Part shown: piece after piece, positions 25,001 to 37,014 of the stretch
Numbering within the stretch: the stretch's first letter is position 1
Layout of the letters: the number at the start of each line of letters is the position of its first letter
Source of the DNA: Pampus argenteus
Taxonomy: Eukaryota > Chordata > Actinopteri > Scombriformes > Stromateidae
Reading direction: 5' to 3'
Assembly (NCBI GenBank): GCA_036937835.1
Contig: CM072860.1
Coordinates: forward strand, 6,279,001 to 6,343,000
Length of the DNA stretch: 64,000 nt
The notes under the pieces: model-generated
Told to the model about the DNA's origin: nothing
Databases searched by the model: none
What the model saw: only the letters and a program-made list of their open reading frames with translations
Position numbers and translations under genes: made by a program

Positions 25001-28000
25001 TGAAAGCAGCTGAACAGAACCCATGCTGCTACCAACAGAGCGGTATGCAGGACAACACAGAACACTAGATGATAAATATAAATAAATTGTTGGCAAATAT
25101 GAGTAGCAAGAACATCATAAAAATATATGTACACAAAATATATGTGCACATATGTATATTCACGTTTTTCTTTATTCCTCCCTCTCTCATTTCATCCCAA
25201 CATTCCCACCTTTCATTTCACTTTAACTCACACGTACATCTCACACCTCCACACGTATTTGTGAATTCATCAACATATTGTACATAACGACATCTGTCTT
25301 TTTTTTTAATGTTCTTGTATCACTGATTTGTTGTATCTAAATTTACTTTGTGCTGTTTTGTGACACACTGCAGTAATAAAACAGGTATAAATTCAAAACA
25401 CAGATAGAAAGGAGCATTAGATTAGCTGTTAGTAGGTCCATCACTGTTATCCACTTTGTTTCCTGTCTTGTTGGTTGGAAAGGAGCTTGGTTTCTTGTTT
25501 GTGTTTCAGTATTTGCAGCATTTCATCTGGAGCACATTTCTGTAATGTTTGTGCTTTAATTCTTGTACCCATTATTAAAAGCTTCTGTCTGTGTCTGTCA
25601 AGTTTTGCTTGTTTTAAAAATGTCACTTTGTGCGTGAGATTTTGTTATTTTGGTTTCCCCATTTATTTACAGTTGGATCAGATTGTCCCATTAATATTAA
25701 AAGTAATAGTGAAAGTGATTTCTCCAGGAACAAATGGTCCTGTGTGTTTGAAAAATAAAGACAACCATTCCCACAATGCGTGCCTGAAGGAATATACGTT
25801 TCAGCAACACATGGGGACAGAACCACTGGGAAATGTCTCAGAGAAAGACTCTGTTTATTAGCGTTTCATAAGGGCTCTGCTTCCACATGACAGCTGAGAA
25901 ATAGAGAATATAACTGCTCTAAATGCATTTCATTTCTGGCCATGAAACAGGCATTGCATGTACACCTCAGGGAGGGGAAGAGACAGGGGAGAGAGCAAGA
26001 GACGGTAAGTGCAGGCAGAAGAGAGATTGAAAGGGAAAAAGAAATTATGAAGCATTGAGTCCTGCTACTTTACACCCATTTCATATTATATCCATCTATG
26101 CATATTTATGAACACCTCTAGTGGAAAATTGCATTTTTAGGGATCTCAAAACCACCACCTGTGATGTATTTCTCAGGCCTGGCTGTCATTTTGTTAGGGG
26201 AAGGAGTAAAGGCATTATTGAGAAAAAAAAAAAAAGTGAACAAAAAGAGGGTTAAAATGCAAAACTGTGTGACAGCTGTCCTACTCACCAGTCACCTGGT
26301 CCACCAGAATGCGTGAGGTAATGATGCGTCCATACTGAGAGAAGAGCTGCTCCAGTTCTTTCTGAGTCATGGTTTTTGGCAAGCCACTGACGTACAAATT
26401 TGCATCTCTGATGGAGGCGGAGCTTGGACGCGCATAGGAAACCTACAGGCAGAGAAAGTTCACGTGACCACTCGCACATTAGTCTATCACAGTTTTATCA
26501 CATGCACACATCTCTACAACAGATCACCTTAGTTCAGGGTACACTATTCATCATCATATTGTTCAAACTAACAAGAGTAGAGTACATGTGCAGACCCATT
26601 TCATTAAAAACTTGAACTATACCCATATCATATAATTTTTATCATACAGTACTTTCAGTTTCTTATGATACTGTGTAATCTAATTTAAATTCAGTTTGTC
26701 ATATCAGGTCTGCAGAAATCTTGTAGGGTGGACAAACAATTGCTGCTAAATTTGCTTAAATACAGCAAAACTAAGATGTGCTTCTTCCTTTGTTTAACAG
26801 CCCCTTAAAGAAAATTTTTAAAAAAATATAAGCAGAACTTTGGGTGGATTTTTGTTGGACTGGTTCAATAGTTTTGTAAATACTGTAATGAGCAACAAAA
26901 ACATTTTGTTCATACCTGTGTTATTTCATTCAGCAGAATTAATTTAGTGCTGCAAGAAAACCTTGCATGCTATGCCAAGTTTCCTCAATTTTTAGTTTGT
27001 TTTCATAACAGTTACCAAAACAATGGGATGATGTACTGCAATAATTTGTCTGCTCCATGGTCTGCGTTTGTCATCCAATTTTTTTCTTTGCAGAGTGCAA
27101 CTTTAAGAATTACTCTTATCGGCTAAATTGACAGAAAAAGTTAAACTGCCACATTTTCTGCCCATCACATCAGATGGAAATCTGACAGCAGCATCGGGCC
27201 TGTCTAGACAGCTCTCATTTAAAAATAAATCCAACATTTCATGAAAACTCCTACATACACAGGCAGACAACAGTAGTGTGCAGCCTTTTAAAACTAATCT
27301 TGCCGATTGCCATCTCTACGGTTTGTAGGACCCCCCCCAGCACTTAAATATGCAGCATAAATCAACATTTGTCCACAAACACAGCGTAAAAGAGACGAGG
27401 GGGGGCAGAGTGTCATCTACCGGGTCCTGTGGATCAATACATCATTACACCCCTGAGTAGTCAAATTCATTTTTTCTCAGTGTACCATCCCATTTTTGAG
27501 GACAGTGTTGTGGAGGACTAAAACGAGAGGAATTAAACAGTACAATCTGCTGCATCTTGAGACTCCCTCTGTTTGGTGGCTGCAGGTTCTTGTAACTTGA
27601 CTGTCAATTAGATGAATAACACCACAGCTGTACTTAATTACAGTGTCGGGTGTGTTACATGGTCCTATACCAAGACCCTCTCTGCAACCTTATGCAATAA
27701 TTGTATCAACAAAAACACACATGTACTCACTCTAATTACACCTTCAGGAAGGATTTGTGCTCTCAAATCAATAAGAACTTGACTTGGTCACCCCACCTGA
27801 CACTCCCCCTATTCCTGCTCTGAAGGAAGGCTGACGAGGTGAATGTGAAAGTTGACTCCCTGCCCACAGCAAGACAACTCCCTCCCAGTCTCACCTTCAC
27901 ACTTCATTTGATGCTAATATTTGCAAAGTATATGCTGCTACCTCACTGGGGTTTATTTGCACTTCTGACAGAGCAGCTCTGTCAGAATATATATATACAC

Positions 28001-31000
28001 ACGTTCAATTTGATTCATAAAAATGAAGAGGCATGGTTCATAACACACCACATCTTCCTCTGTCAATATAATATTTAAACGTAAAATACAGGGATAATCA
28101 AGCATGCAGGTCATTATTCAAACATGAATTTACCATTTCTCTAACACCCCTCTGTGACTCCTTTTAAAGGCCACTGTAGAAAAACATTGCATCTAATAAT
28201 CAGGCTCCACCCTCCACAAATCCTGCCGCAATATATGAAGCAAATGAGCACATTGAGTGCTACGCTGCATGATGAATGCTAATGGCAGCCACCTCCCTGT
28301 AAAGGCATACGGCAGTGCTACAGCACATGCAACCATAGAAACAGTTCTGCTCTACTTGAGGCCCAGGCAAAGCCGCCTGTGCCCAGATTAACAATAGGCT
28401 CCCTTTCCACCCCACATTTCTCCAGCCTCATTATGCTTCGACTCCAAACCAGACATCTAGACATGAAGTGCATATCTTGGATTTTTGCAACTGGTCATGA
28501 ATGGTAACCGATTTCAGTGAGTTGAATGTGACTCATATTGTGTCTGATTAACTTCCACTCAGTGGAAATAATAAAAAAAAAAAACATGTCAATGCAAGTT
28601 AGCAATAGAGAAAATACATTTTCTCTGCATGAAATCTTACCTTGATGGTTTTGGTCTGAAGTCTCAAGCCATTTAAGGTATTGATGGCTTTTTCTGCATC
28701 CTTCGGGTCCACATAATTCACAAATCCATAGCCGAGGCTCTGTCCTGTAATTACAAGACCAGGAAATTAATCCAAAGTCACACTTAATGCCGAATACAAA
28801 ACAGCTGCAATGTACTTCTACATGTATGTGCAACCTGGCTTCTACAAATCGTTGATAAATGACACCAATGCAATTTTTACGCAACAAAACAAGTGTCATT
28901 TAGTACTACAAGGATCCAAAGATGAACAGTCAGTCTTAATTTCTTATCTGACAAAATACAAAGAACACATGAGGTCACACACCTATTTGGCTTACAACCT
29001 ACAGTAAATCCTAAAACCAACTATTTGACAAACGTGTCTTAAATTAAAAACGACAGGCAATTGCTCTGCTTTCAAACCAACTCATCTCTGACACAGTGCA
29101 GTAGCTGAGGTTCAATGTGTTCCCCTCCCTCTACAGTTTATCTCAAATGTACAATAGATTGACACCCACTCTCTATGTGCACAGAGGCAATTCAATTTCC
29201 TCCACCCACACTGCCGGGTCTCTCCGCAATTCCACTGCCCGTCAAGTTCACCAGCTCAAGCAGCTTCAACATATTAATACAGTAAATAAGCAACTTGAAT
29301 TTTATAAAATACTTTATACAAGATCAGATCAATATTTTAATTTTCCCCACTATCATGTACAAATATAAGACACATTCAGAGTTGATTAAGATGAGACACG
29401 CATAAAAACGAGCGTGTGTGATGAGGAAAAAACAAAGGAGGTCCATATTTTTAAATTATTAAATGTAGAGCTGAAATAATATAAATGAGAGGAATTAAAT
29501 GATAGTCAATTTTTAAAAAAAAATCAAATCAAAAGCAACTATTTTGATCACAGATTCATCATTTAAGGCATTAAGAATATATGCAAATATTTGCATTAGA
29601 ATAAACTCATTTCATATAAAGTTACTTAAAATGCTGAATAAAATAAGGGATGAATTAGCAAGGAAAATACAAGGTGACAAGCAACTATACAATGTGGCTG
29701 GCAGCACTGGTTTCAACCTAGTTTTATTGTAAATATGAACACCCTATATGCATCAATACTGGCTTTATGCGGCGTACCACCATGAGTCATTGCTCTCATG
29801 GGATGTTCTGCTGTGATCAAGTGGAGTTCATAAACTTAATTTCACCTCGTATCTGAGGGACTCTTACAGCCAGGAGAAGATGGCAGACCTTTGAAATAAG
29901 CTGGTGAAATGACTTTTACTTAAGCCTATAGGGCAAACTGCATGCCACAATGTCAGCACGCTATAGCATACTACCCCCTACATAGGGATGCCTTCCTATG
30001 GAGTGTAATACCTGCTATAGTGTGTACTTAAACATGTTCCTATGAGGAATAACTTGCTCTCACTTTCAGTTGTCATTAAGGAGTAGAGGAGACATGCAGG
30101 GATGCTCTTTCAAACAAAGGACTGCACCCAGCTTCCAGTAGAAGACAAGTGCTGCCCATAGTGGGAGGAAAATGACACAAAGACTAAGCTGCAGCAGCAG
30201 CCAAGAACATTTAAAGCAAGGAGGAAGTATGCATCTCTCTGGTGATTACCTAACATCTGATGTAGCACCAGTACACAGATGTAGGCTGGTTTAAATCCAT
30301 TGCCACAGGGCCAATGGGGAGACAAAAGCAACACAGTCTGGAGGGAATACGGTTTTATGCCGTGCTGAAATTTAAATCAGAGCATCATTCTTGACTTGGA
30401 GGCTTTGAATAATATTAAAAAGGCATAATTTTCCCCCAACTGAGTTTGAAGTCAGTTTTTCCCATTTCAATTCAAGATTTTACTGGTGAACAAAAAAAAA
30501 CAACCAAAAACAGTTTAACTGTAGTTCCTGATAGAAGGTCAATTATTGATGGGAAATACTAGTTATCAATACATTATAAATACATACTGCAACGTGTATA
30601 TAATGCAAATACCTACATAAAACTACTGCCATGGTTTAGGGCTTCATGATTATGGCCAAAATGATAAATTCAATTGTTTTGATCAATACTGCAATCACAA
30701 TTATCCTTTTATTTTAGGGCCAGAAATTCGTATTGCACTTGCACATTTAAACAATCGGCACTGCTTTCACTTTCATGCTGGACTACATTTAGGATGAGGA
30801 AATGTGTCAAAATGTACAGCTAGCCATAACCCCACCCATGTGCAGCAGCTTTGATCTTAAAGTTGTAGCATTGACACATAGCATAAACTGTGCAAGCTGT
30901 CCAATCTGAGTCAAATGTAGATTAAGTTGCACAGTTTACACAGTCAATAGTCACGCATCTCACAGCGATGGAGTCAATTTTTAGCATGTTGCTAACTAGA

Positions 31001-33688
31001 GAAAATGTCAGCTAGCCGTGATGCAAAGTTTCACCATGTTAAATTCCTTTGACTTATGCTAATAACAGTGATCAAAATGCTCGCCAGATGCAATGCTAAA
31101 CCACTGAGATCAGCACCACGTTCACAGCTATACTGCTAACTTCATTACTCTCTGCTCTGGTCGCCACTGGCGTGAATGAGACTGAGGTTTATGACGAGAG
31201 CACATATTTTAAACGTCAATATCGCAGCCGATCATGTTCATTTAATTATGGAAAGCCAAAATCGTTATTAAATTATTACCATTTCTAATGTAACATAAAC
31301 CAATAATGGGCACACTGCAACTTTACCAACTCTGTCTGGAACCGCAGACTTGTTATCCGTTTTGTTTTTGCCAAACACACAAGCTTGAATTCGTCAGAGC
31401 TGTTTATACATTTACCTAAAAAGAAATTTGTGTCAGTTTGACAAGTGTCTGCTGCCAACCTGAGAGCGAAGAACTCACATCCTTTCCAGTTGGCTACATT
31501 TGTGTTTCTTTAATAAAAAAGGCAATTTGTTTTAAGCAGCTAATTACACCAAATCAGATCACCACTGATGCTTGGAGCTCTTGGAAGTGTGCCGTGAACA
31601 GATACCATCTACAGATTTTGTTTCACTTAATATGCTGGTGCAACTGTCAGACCTAATCCATTCTCTCAAAACTGTAAAACTGTACTGCTATATATTACCT
31701 GCGTGTACAGAAAATTACTTTCTTTCAAACCTCACACAAATCGCACAAATACATTTGTACTGCCCCACTTCACGGGGGCATCTAGTATTGCCTCGAGTTC
31801 TTTTCACTCAAGGGCAGACTGATTTCAAACAACTCGTTTCATTTAGTTACTTGCACTTGAATTACTTTGAGTGCTATGTTCACACTTGCTCCACTAAATA
31901 TGCAACCTATCAAGCATGTTTCTGTTCAATCACCCAAGCAACTGTGTTCAACAGTGATTTTAAACGAGGATCACTTGTCATTCAGCTCAACCCATTTCAC
32001 ACATTAACAATCAAATGCACGTCTTGTATGCATGGCTGGACAAGGGCATTTATTCCATGCAAGACTAAACACTTCACAATTTTCATCATCACTGCATGCC
32101 AAGAGTAAACTCAGAAATACATAATGAGAGCCCCCACTTCTTCCATACACAAACTCACCACCCTCTACTCGAGGTCTACTGCTTGTGGCCATTTCTTTTT
32201 TCCCCCAGTGACATTACATATGAAAGCGTTAATTTGTATATAGGTAACTGACTTTAGATATCTGTTACTGTAAATGCACATAAAACTAAAACTTTCACTA
32301 AACATACTGAGAGCATTTGACGTTTTTAGAGCTGGTAAAACCATTTGTAGCTACAGAGAACAGTACTAACCATGCAACGTCAGACCTGTGAATACTGGTC
32401 AGCTATACAAAAGCACTGTGAAATATTAAACATTATTAATATTTCAAAGACGTGGCAGGGCACATCTTATGTTAATTTAATGAAGGTGACTACCTGGGAG
32501 ACTCAGAATAAAGATAATGGATAATTAGTGGGTTTTTTTTTATAAACATGTGCCAGTGCTTCGCAGTAAGAGCACCTTGGCCTTAAGCCTCATTTCAATG
32601 AAAAGATCTGTTGACTCAACTAAAGCCGTTTACATTTCAATGCTATTGAAACAGATGTGTTTATACATCCTTAACAAGGCCAGAGAGGCTTGTGTGCCTG
32701 ACCATCGACTGTTATAAGAAGCAGATGGAAGAACGTCTAGTTAACCTTGACCATTATCGAGCTGCTCATGTCACAAAGACCATATCAGCATCTGTCTCTG
32801 CACTCCCATTAAGACAATTTTGCATTTGCAAGTCTTGTACCTGTCCAAACATAAAGACTATTACAGTCCAATTTAAATTTGAGCCTGACCCTGAAAATTG
32901 TTGTAACTTTGTAGTAGATAACCAAGGAAATTCATAAAATGTTTCAATTATGTTTTAGAAAATCTTCTTAGTGGCACTATTATCCTGCCTATTAATGCAG
33001 TATATTTATGGCAATTATTGTCCTTACTTTGCTGCTTGGTAGGATTTATAATCGGCACCATGTCAATATTTTCCATAATGAGATGCAGAATGATTGCCTG
33101 ACTTTCAAAATGCAGGTTTTAGCATTTACTAGGGGGAACAAAAAAAAAGATTCATAATTTATGAATGTCAAATATACAGAGTGGAAATCATATACTGTGC
33201 ATGCATAAACAGGAAAGCTTATGACATGGACGATACCACTAGTAGGGTCCAACTGATACATTATTTTGGCTTTGTTTCATTGCTTCATCTAATTTTACTT
33301 TAAGTTTTGACAAATTTTGACAAATTCTAATTAAAGTTGTGTCAAATTTCATATTGGCAAATTAATGCACAGAATAAAAAAGCCAATAAATTCAGAAATC
33401 AGAGTATCTGTTGGGCCTGAGCCATTAAACATGCATAGCAATACTAACAGATGTGTTACCTGTTATTTTGTCTCGAACTAGTTTACAGGACTCGATTTCT
33501 CCGATGCTTCCAAACAAACTCTTCAGCTCCTCTTGGGTCATGTTCTGAGGCAGATAGTTGACTATCAAGTTAGTTTTACTGTCCTCTATGCTTCCTGACT
33601 CTACAGGCGAGGAGCAGTTGTTTGAGATTGTTGAAGGACCGTTGCTTGTGTTGTTGCAAGATGGCCCATTGGACAGCTGTGTTTCCAT
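21707..33688 (-). CDS. elavl2: ELAV-like protein 2 (HuB), neuronal RNA-binding protein; canonical form, 6 coding exons
   Basis: Exons on the - strand are 33688-33460, 28744-28641, 26442-26289, 24686-24461, 23852-23814 and 22034-21707. Lengths 229+104+154+226+39+328 make 1080 nt, or 359 residues plus TAA, equal to human ELAVL2. RRM1 has RNP2 LIVNYL (41-46) and RNP1 LGYGFVNY (80-87). RRM2 has LYVSGL (127-132) and RGVGFIRF (166-173). A hinge follows (about 205-250), then RRM3 with IFVYNL (278-283) and KGFGFVTM (317-324), ending FKTNKTHKA. The N-terminus [13 protein letters not shown] separates it from elavl3 (MESQ) and elavl4 (MEPQ). Hu proteins bind AU- and U-rich RNA and control mRNA stability, translation and splicing in neurons; ELAVL2 is also expressed in germ cells. 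All introns follow GT-AG. An odd residue is Cys188 in RRM2, where the family has Gly. Confidence 0.97.
22038..23813 (-). other. elavl2 intron 6
   Basis: 1.8 kb, AT-rich. I looked for, and did not find, an extra small exon like the SPLSLIA-type exon of other Hu genes. Confidence 0.7.
23814..23852 (-). CDS. elavl2: elavl2 exon 6, 39-nt hinge exon
   Basis: 13 codons, [12 protein letters not shown] with split codons at both ends (enters completing Arg, leaves with AG). Because its length is a multiple of three it can be skipped in frame, giving a 346-residue form; isoforms of that type are known in the Hu family. Acceptor tttttag, donor AAAAG/gtaaat. Confidence 0.95.
24461..24686 (-). CDS. elavl2: elavl2 exon 5 (second half of RRM2 and hinge start)
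   Basis: 226 nt from [20 protein letters not shown] to [10 protein letters not shown]; acceptor ctcctcag, donor TTCAG/gtaaaa. Codon 188 reads TGT (Cys) in LN-C-QKP, where Hu proteins have Gly. Confidence 0.97.
24743..24762. repeat. (CA)n microsatellite in elavl2 intron 4
   Basis: Perfect CA run of about 20 bp, 57 bases into the intron on the acceptor side of exon 5. Confidence 0.95.
24825..24933. repeat. 109-bp near-perfect palindrome in elavl2 intron 4
   Basis: The outer arms (24825-24860 and 24898-24933) are perfect inverted repeats of 36 bp beginning GATTTCTTTAACTATGTACC. The centre is also largely self-complementary (TTTGAATTAATTTGAATC). No clear target-site duplication borders it. It may be a folded-back MITE or a recent inverted duplication. 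In the pre-mRNA it would form a long dsRNA hairpin. Confidence 0.9.
26289..26442 (-). CDS. elavl2: elavl2 exon 4 (linker and first half of RRM2)
   Basis: 154 nt, residues 112-162 plus one base: [20 protein letters not shown] to ILVDQVT; acceptor cctgtag, donor GACTG/gtgagt. Confidence 0.97.
26443..28640 (-). other. elavl2 intron 3
   Basis: 2.2 kb; only simple AT-rich sequence and a C-run near 27331. No exon or element recognised. Confidence 0.6.
28641..28744 (-). CDS. elavl2: elavl2 exon 3 (RRM1, RNP1)
   Basis: 104 nt, residues 77-111, containing [20 protein letters not shown]; acceptor attacag, donor ATCAAG/gtaaga. The frame is kept across both junctions. Confidence 0.97.
28745..33459 (-). 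other. elavl2 intron 2 (largest)
   Basis: 4.7 kb. Contains a likely hAT-type non-autonomous element (30636-31270, listed separately). The rest shows no coding or repeat feature I can name. Confidence 0.6.
30636..31270 (+). mobile_element. Decayed non-autonomous DNA transposon, hAT-like (tentative)
   Basis: Begins TAGGGCTTCATGATTATGGCC followed by AAAATGATAAATTCAATTG, resembling the frequent fish element that starts TAGGGCTGCACGATTATGGCC. It ends near GCAGCCGATCATGTTCATTT and GCCAAAATCG. The body has no transposase. Ends are too decayed to fix a duplication. Family assignment is from memory of the terminal motif. Confidence 0.45.
33460..33688 (-). CDS. elavl2: elavl2 exon 2 (N-terminus and first half of RRM1)
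   Basis: Starts [13 protein letters not shown] and ends ...LVRDKIT plus one base; donor ACAG/gtaaca. It carries RNP2 of RRM1. Upstream of the ATG the exon continues as GTAATTGCTGCC to a tandem acceptor ttagcag (33700 or 33703), preceded by a 21-nt U tract (33714-33734). The ATG context GCCATGG is strong. Confidence 0.97.
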
Positions 33689-33713
33689 GGCAGCAATTAC
33701 CTGCTAAAGAGAC

Positions 33714-33734
33714 AAAAAAAAAAAAAAAAAAAAA
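33714..33734 (-). promoter_or_regulatory. 21-nt U tract at the elavl2 exon 2 acceptor
   Basis: An uninterrupted A21 on the + strand reads as U21 in the transcript, about 10 nt upstream of the exon 2 tandem acceptor. It serves as the polypyrimidine tract and is also the type of U-rich RNA that Hu proteins bind, so self-regulation of exon 2 joining is possible (inference). Confidence 0.5.
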
Positions 33735-34804
33735 GTTAAAACCACATGCCAAACAATCCTAAACATCAAATAACAGTTAAAAAGGACTCTCTTCACACAT
33801 TTAAACATGGTTTTGTTGGCATTTAAGCTATTGGTGACTACTAAACTATTAAAATTTCTTTCAATCTCAACACAGCAGTGTCAGACAAAAGTGTTGATTG
33901 TCATTTAACTGTCCTACATTAGAGGTCTAGTAATTAAAAGCTATGATGCTGTCAACATTGTTCACCTCAGAACCGGGTACAGTTGGGTTTTCTATAATGT
34001 AAATTTGCCCCTTTAACTTAATTACCTGGACAAAAGGAAATGTTTCTTTCTGCTGCGGCAGATGAAGAAAAAAAAAAGGTCTAAGAAAGAAAAAAGCTAC
34101 ACACTGAATTTGCTCTCTGCTATACGTGATGTTTGCCTTTTGTTCTGGGCAAACAGATGAGATTTTTTTTTTTTTCCTTTTTTTGAATTATTTTCTCTAT
34201 GACAGTCTATTAATTTGTCAGTATCAACATTTGATAAAGCAATAATTACGTTGTAAGTGGCATGTTTAAACATTTTTGAAGGTTAAGTGGCAACCAAAGT
34301 GAAATATTTCATTCAGCAAAATCAACTAGATATGCACGGCATCAGACAACAGACCTTGAACAATGTGTTATTCAGTTTCTATGCAAAATCCTACGTGTTA
34401 GGCAAGCGGCAACAAAGTTAATGTATGAAGAGTCATCCTTTGTTAACAGATTCACCATGTGCAGAAAGCAGATCAGTGCAGTCACACCACGATGCATATT
34501 ATTCTTGAACAATCATATTTTGACTTATTTGTGCTCAGGGGCCATAGAGCCATACATTAAAAGACTTATTCTATGGTATAAACAGAGTGGCACACAGGTT
34601 TTAGACCATACCAATACAGTCAGACATCTACCAACGTGGGAGCTTTTCATACACATAGTTCCAAATTGAGCTTGTGATTAATTTGATTTGAACGTTGAAA
34701 TATGACAGAGCTAACGTCATTGGTATGGCCCGAGCACTGAGACAAAAGCAGGATTTCTGGCCAAACGATTTAAAAAAAGAAAAAAAAAAAGAAGTGCCAC
34801 AGAC

Positions 34805-34876
34805 CCCAGTCCAAGGCTCAGGCGCCCACGAACCACTTCTAAGCAGAGAAGCCACATCGCACAGTCTGACAGCCAT
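34805..34876 (-). CDS. elavl2: elavl2 alternative upstream coding exon (N-terminal extension)
   Basis: Reads MAVRLCDVASLLRSGSW followed by APEPWTG, 24 codons, then donor GGG/gtctgt. Joined to exon 2 at its first acceptor it continues [13 protein letters not shown] in frame, giving a predicted 388-residue protein. From memory, mammalian ELAVL2 has a long isoform with almost the same extension. A consensus-like acceptor cattttcag at 34896-34897 would make it an internal exon (34895-34805) with 19 nt of 5'UTR. The donor is weak beyond the GT, which fits optional use. Confidence 0.8.
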
Positions 34877-35710
34877 GTTAGTTTGGAGTTGCCGTCTGAA
34901 AATGTGGACACAAAATGTACTTCATGTTAGATCAACAAGAACAAAAGCAACAGTCAGAGGTGATCACATGTCATTGTTGGGGGGGGGGAGAGAAGGAGGC
35001 TATATTTTTAAACTGGCTGCCCATGCAGATTCTCTTAAACCAGGGAGAAGCAAAAAAAATAAGGCATTATTTCACTTTGTCACAATTCATCTTCAGTAAG
35101 AAGCAAGCAGAAGTAGTGGTGGCGTTCAGTCAAGAGAGAAACCCGGCCACAACAACAGGGACGATAAGCATGAGGAATGGTAATTAGTAAAATGGATGTG
35201 AGTGCTGCACAAAGATGCTTACTGACGTTGGAAAGCACGGTCAATTGGTTTGAGCTGATGCTCATGTTCTGCATTTGTTAACCAGACTTTAGCAAACACA
35301 GACCTCAAAATCTGCAAACCCGCGAATCAACAACAATTCTTAAAAACAAACCAAATCAAAGTGAGATGAGAAGCCGGAGTTGACCCATGAATATCATGTT
35401 AAATGAACGGTATTAGTCAAAAAAAAAGAAAATTAAGGCTTATAACTGACAAACAGCATAAAAAAAGCCAAAGCAGATCGATATCCAAACAATACTGATG
35501 GTTAAGAGCAAGCCATAGCATGTTTACATTATTCTTTAAACAATTAAAGCACATGTTATACTGGCTTCAAAAACGTGTACAAAACTAATCACATTCTCTT
35601 TTTCATATCCAGTCAAATGTCAACTCGACACCTATGACACAAATGCAGATTTCTCCTCCCCTGAAGTCATGACAACAGCGTTGCAATTATCAAGATGGAC
35701 AGGTAGAACC

Positions 35711-36110
35711 TAATAGTCTGGGAACCAGACGAATCTGCAAGCTCATACTTGCTCTGGTAGATGCGTCCAGGCCCCCATCCTGTTCAGACATATTACCAGC
35801 CAGCCTGACCAATCACAGCTGTTTGATGCAATGACTGTACGGGGAGCGCCGTGGAGGCATTTTCTAAATAACCAAGATGGCTGCCGCTGTATTAAACAAC
35901 CTGAACAGTATGTTTTCTTTACACCATCACAGCTCATCTCCGCATGCTGTAGCCCGTCTCGGCGCTTTGTCACACATTTTGTTGCTCTGACTAGTTGTAG
36001 ATTTATTCAATTACGCCCAGAAGCATTTTGGTCTGCCGCCGTTGATGATGCCCTTTTGGAAATTGAAAAGACCGATTCTCATTTGCGAATTAGTCTGGTA
36101 ATGCCAGGGC
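35711..36110. mobile_element. Possible non-autonomous transposon with similar ends
   Basis: Left end TAATAGTCTGGGAACCAGAC and right end AATTAGTCTGGTAATGCCAG share the AGTCTGG..CCAG motif. Reading inward from ACCAGAC on each side (one side reverse-complemented) also gives similar sequence. The internal 390 bp is GC-richer than its surroundings and its open frame (35831-36217) has no domain. Tentative. Confidence 0.3.
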
Positions 36111-37014
36111 AAGAACCTTTCATAATTTCTAAGTGGAGAGAATTTCAAACCACGGTCAGTATACAATTTTTAGTGTTTCACTTTACTCAACCACAGACAG
36201 AGGGCTACTGTGTGTAAATTAAAAACATTTAAGCTTTACTGAAAGCAGTCAAATTCATATCTATTTTTCAAAAAGCCAGGAGGAAGAAATATTGAATTCT
36301 TTAGATCATCTTCATAACTAATGTTTAAAATCTTTAAGACCCGTCCAGTGCTCTCACACTGTGGTCCACAGAAGTATATGCATTTGTATAACTGCATATT
36401 GGAGCTTTCACACATCCTCCATCTGACATTTCTCTCCTACGCCCTGCACATTATTCAGTAAAAGACTTTTGTCCTAACAGCATTTTTGAACTGTGACTAA
36501 ATCAAGTCAGTGCATCTGTCGTGATTGAAGAGGATCACCTTTTATCTTTTGAACAAGACATTTCTTCATATACTGATTTTCACCGTCTGTTAACTGTGTC
36601 ACAACACAGAGCTCACTCAGCTGTCAACTACAGCGGTTTGCTGTTTCACACATAATCATGTACATACTGTAAATTCATGTGAACTGACACCTTGCAGCAA
36701 ACAGCTCAGTGTCAGTCAGATCAAACAGTTGTAGATCTGCTCTGGACTCTTATTCGATTAGAAAATAATTACTACCTCATCCCATCCAAGTGTGAAAAAT
36801 TGGAGGTGTACTGCGGGTTTGTGTGATTAGAGTCCAATGTGATAGCTTGACTAAAAATGACAATGTACTTAATAGTGTTATCTCACTTTCTCTCTGGTCT
36901 GACAGCCTATCAGCATGTATCTTGGTGCACAGAAGTAAGCTCGTCAGTAACAAGTGTGTTTTTGCCTAGTGAGTGCATGGTGCACCAATCAGGATTGTGC
37001 TCATTATATGCTTA

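Noticed and set aside
35831..36217. 128-codon + strand frame upstream of elavl2
   Set aside because: No domain and no splice context; it lies in a probable transposon remnant.
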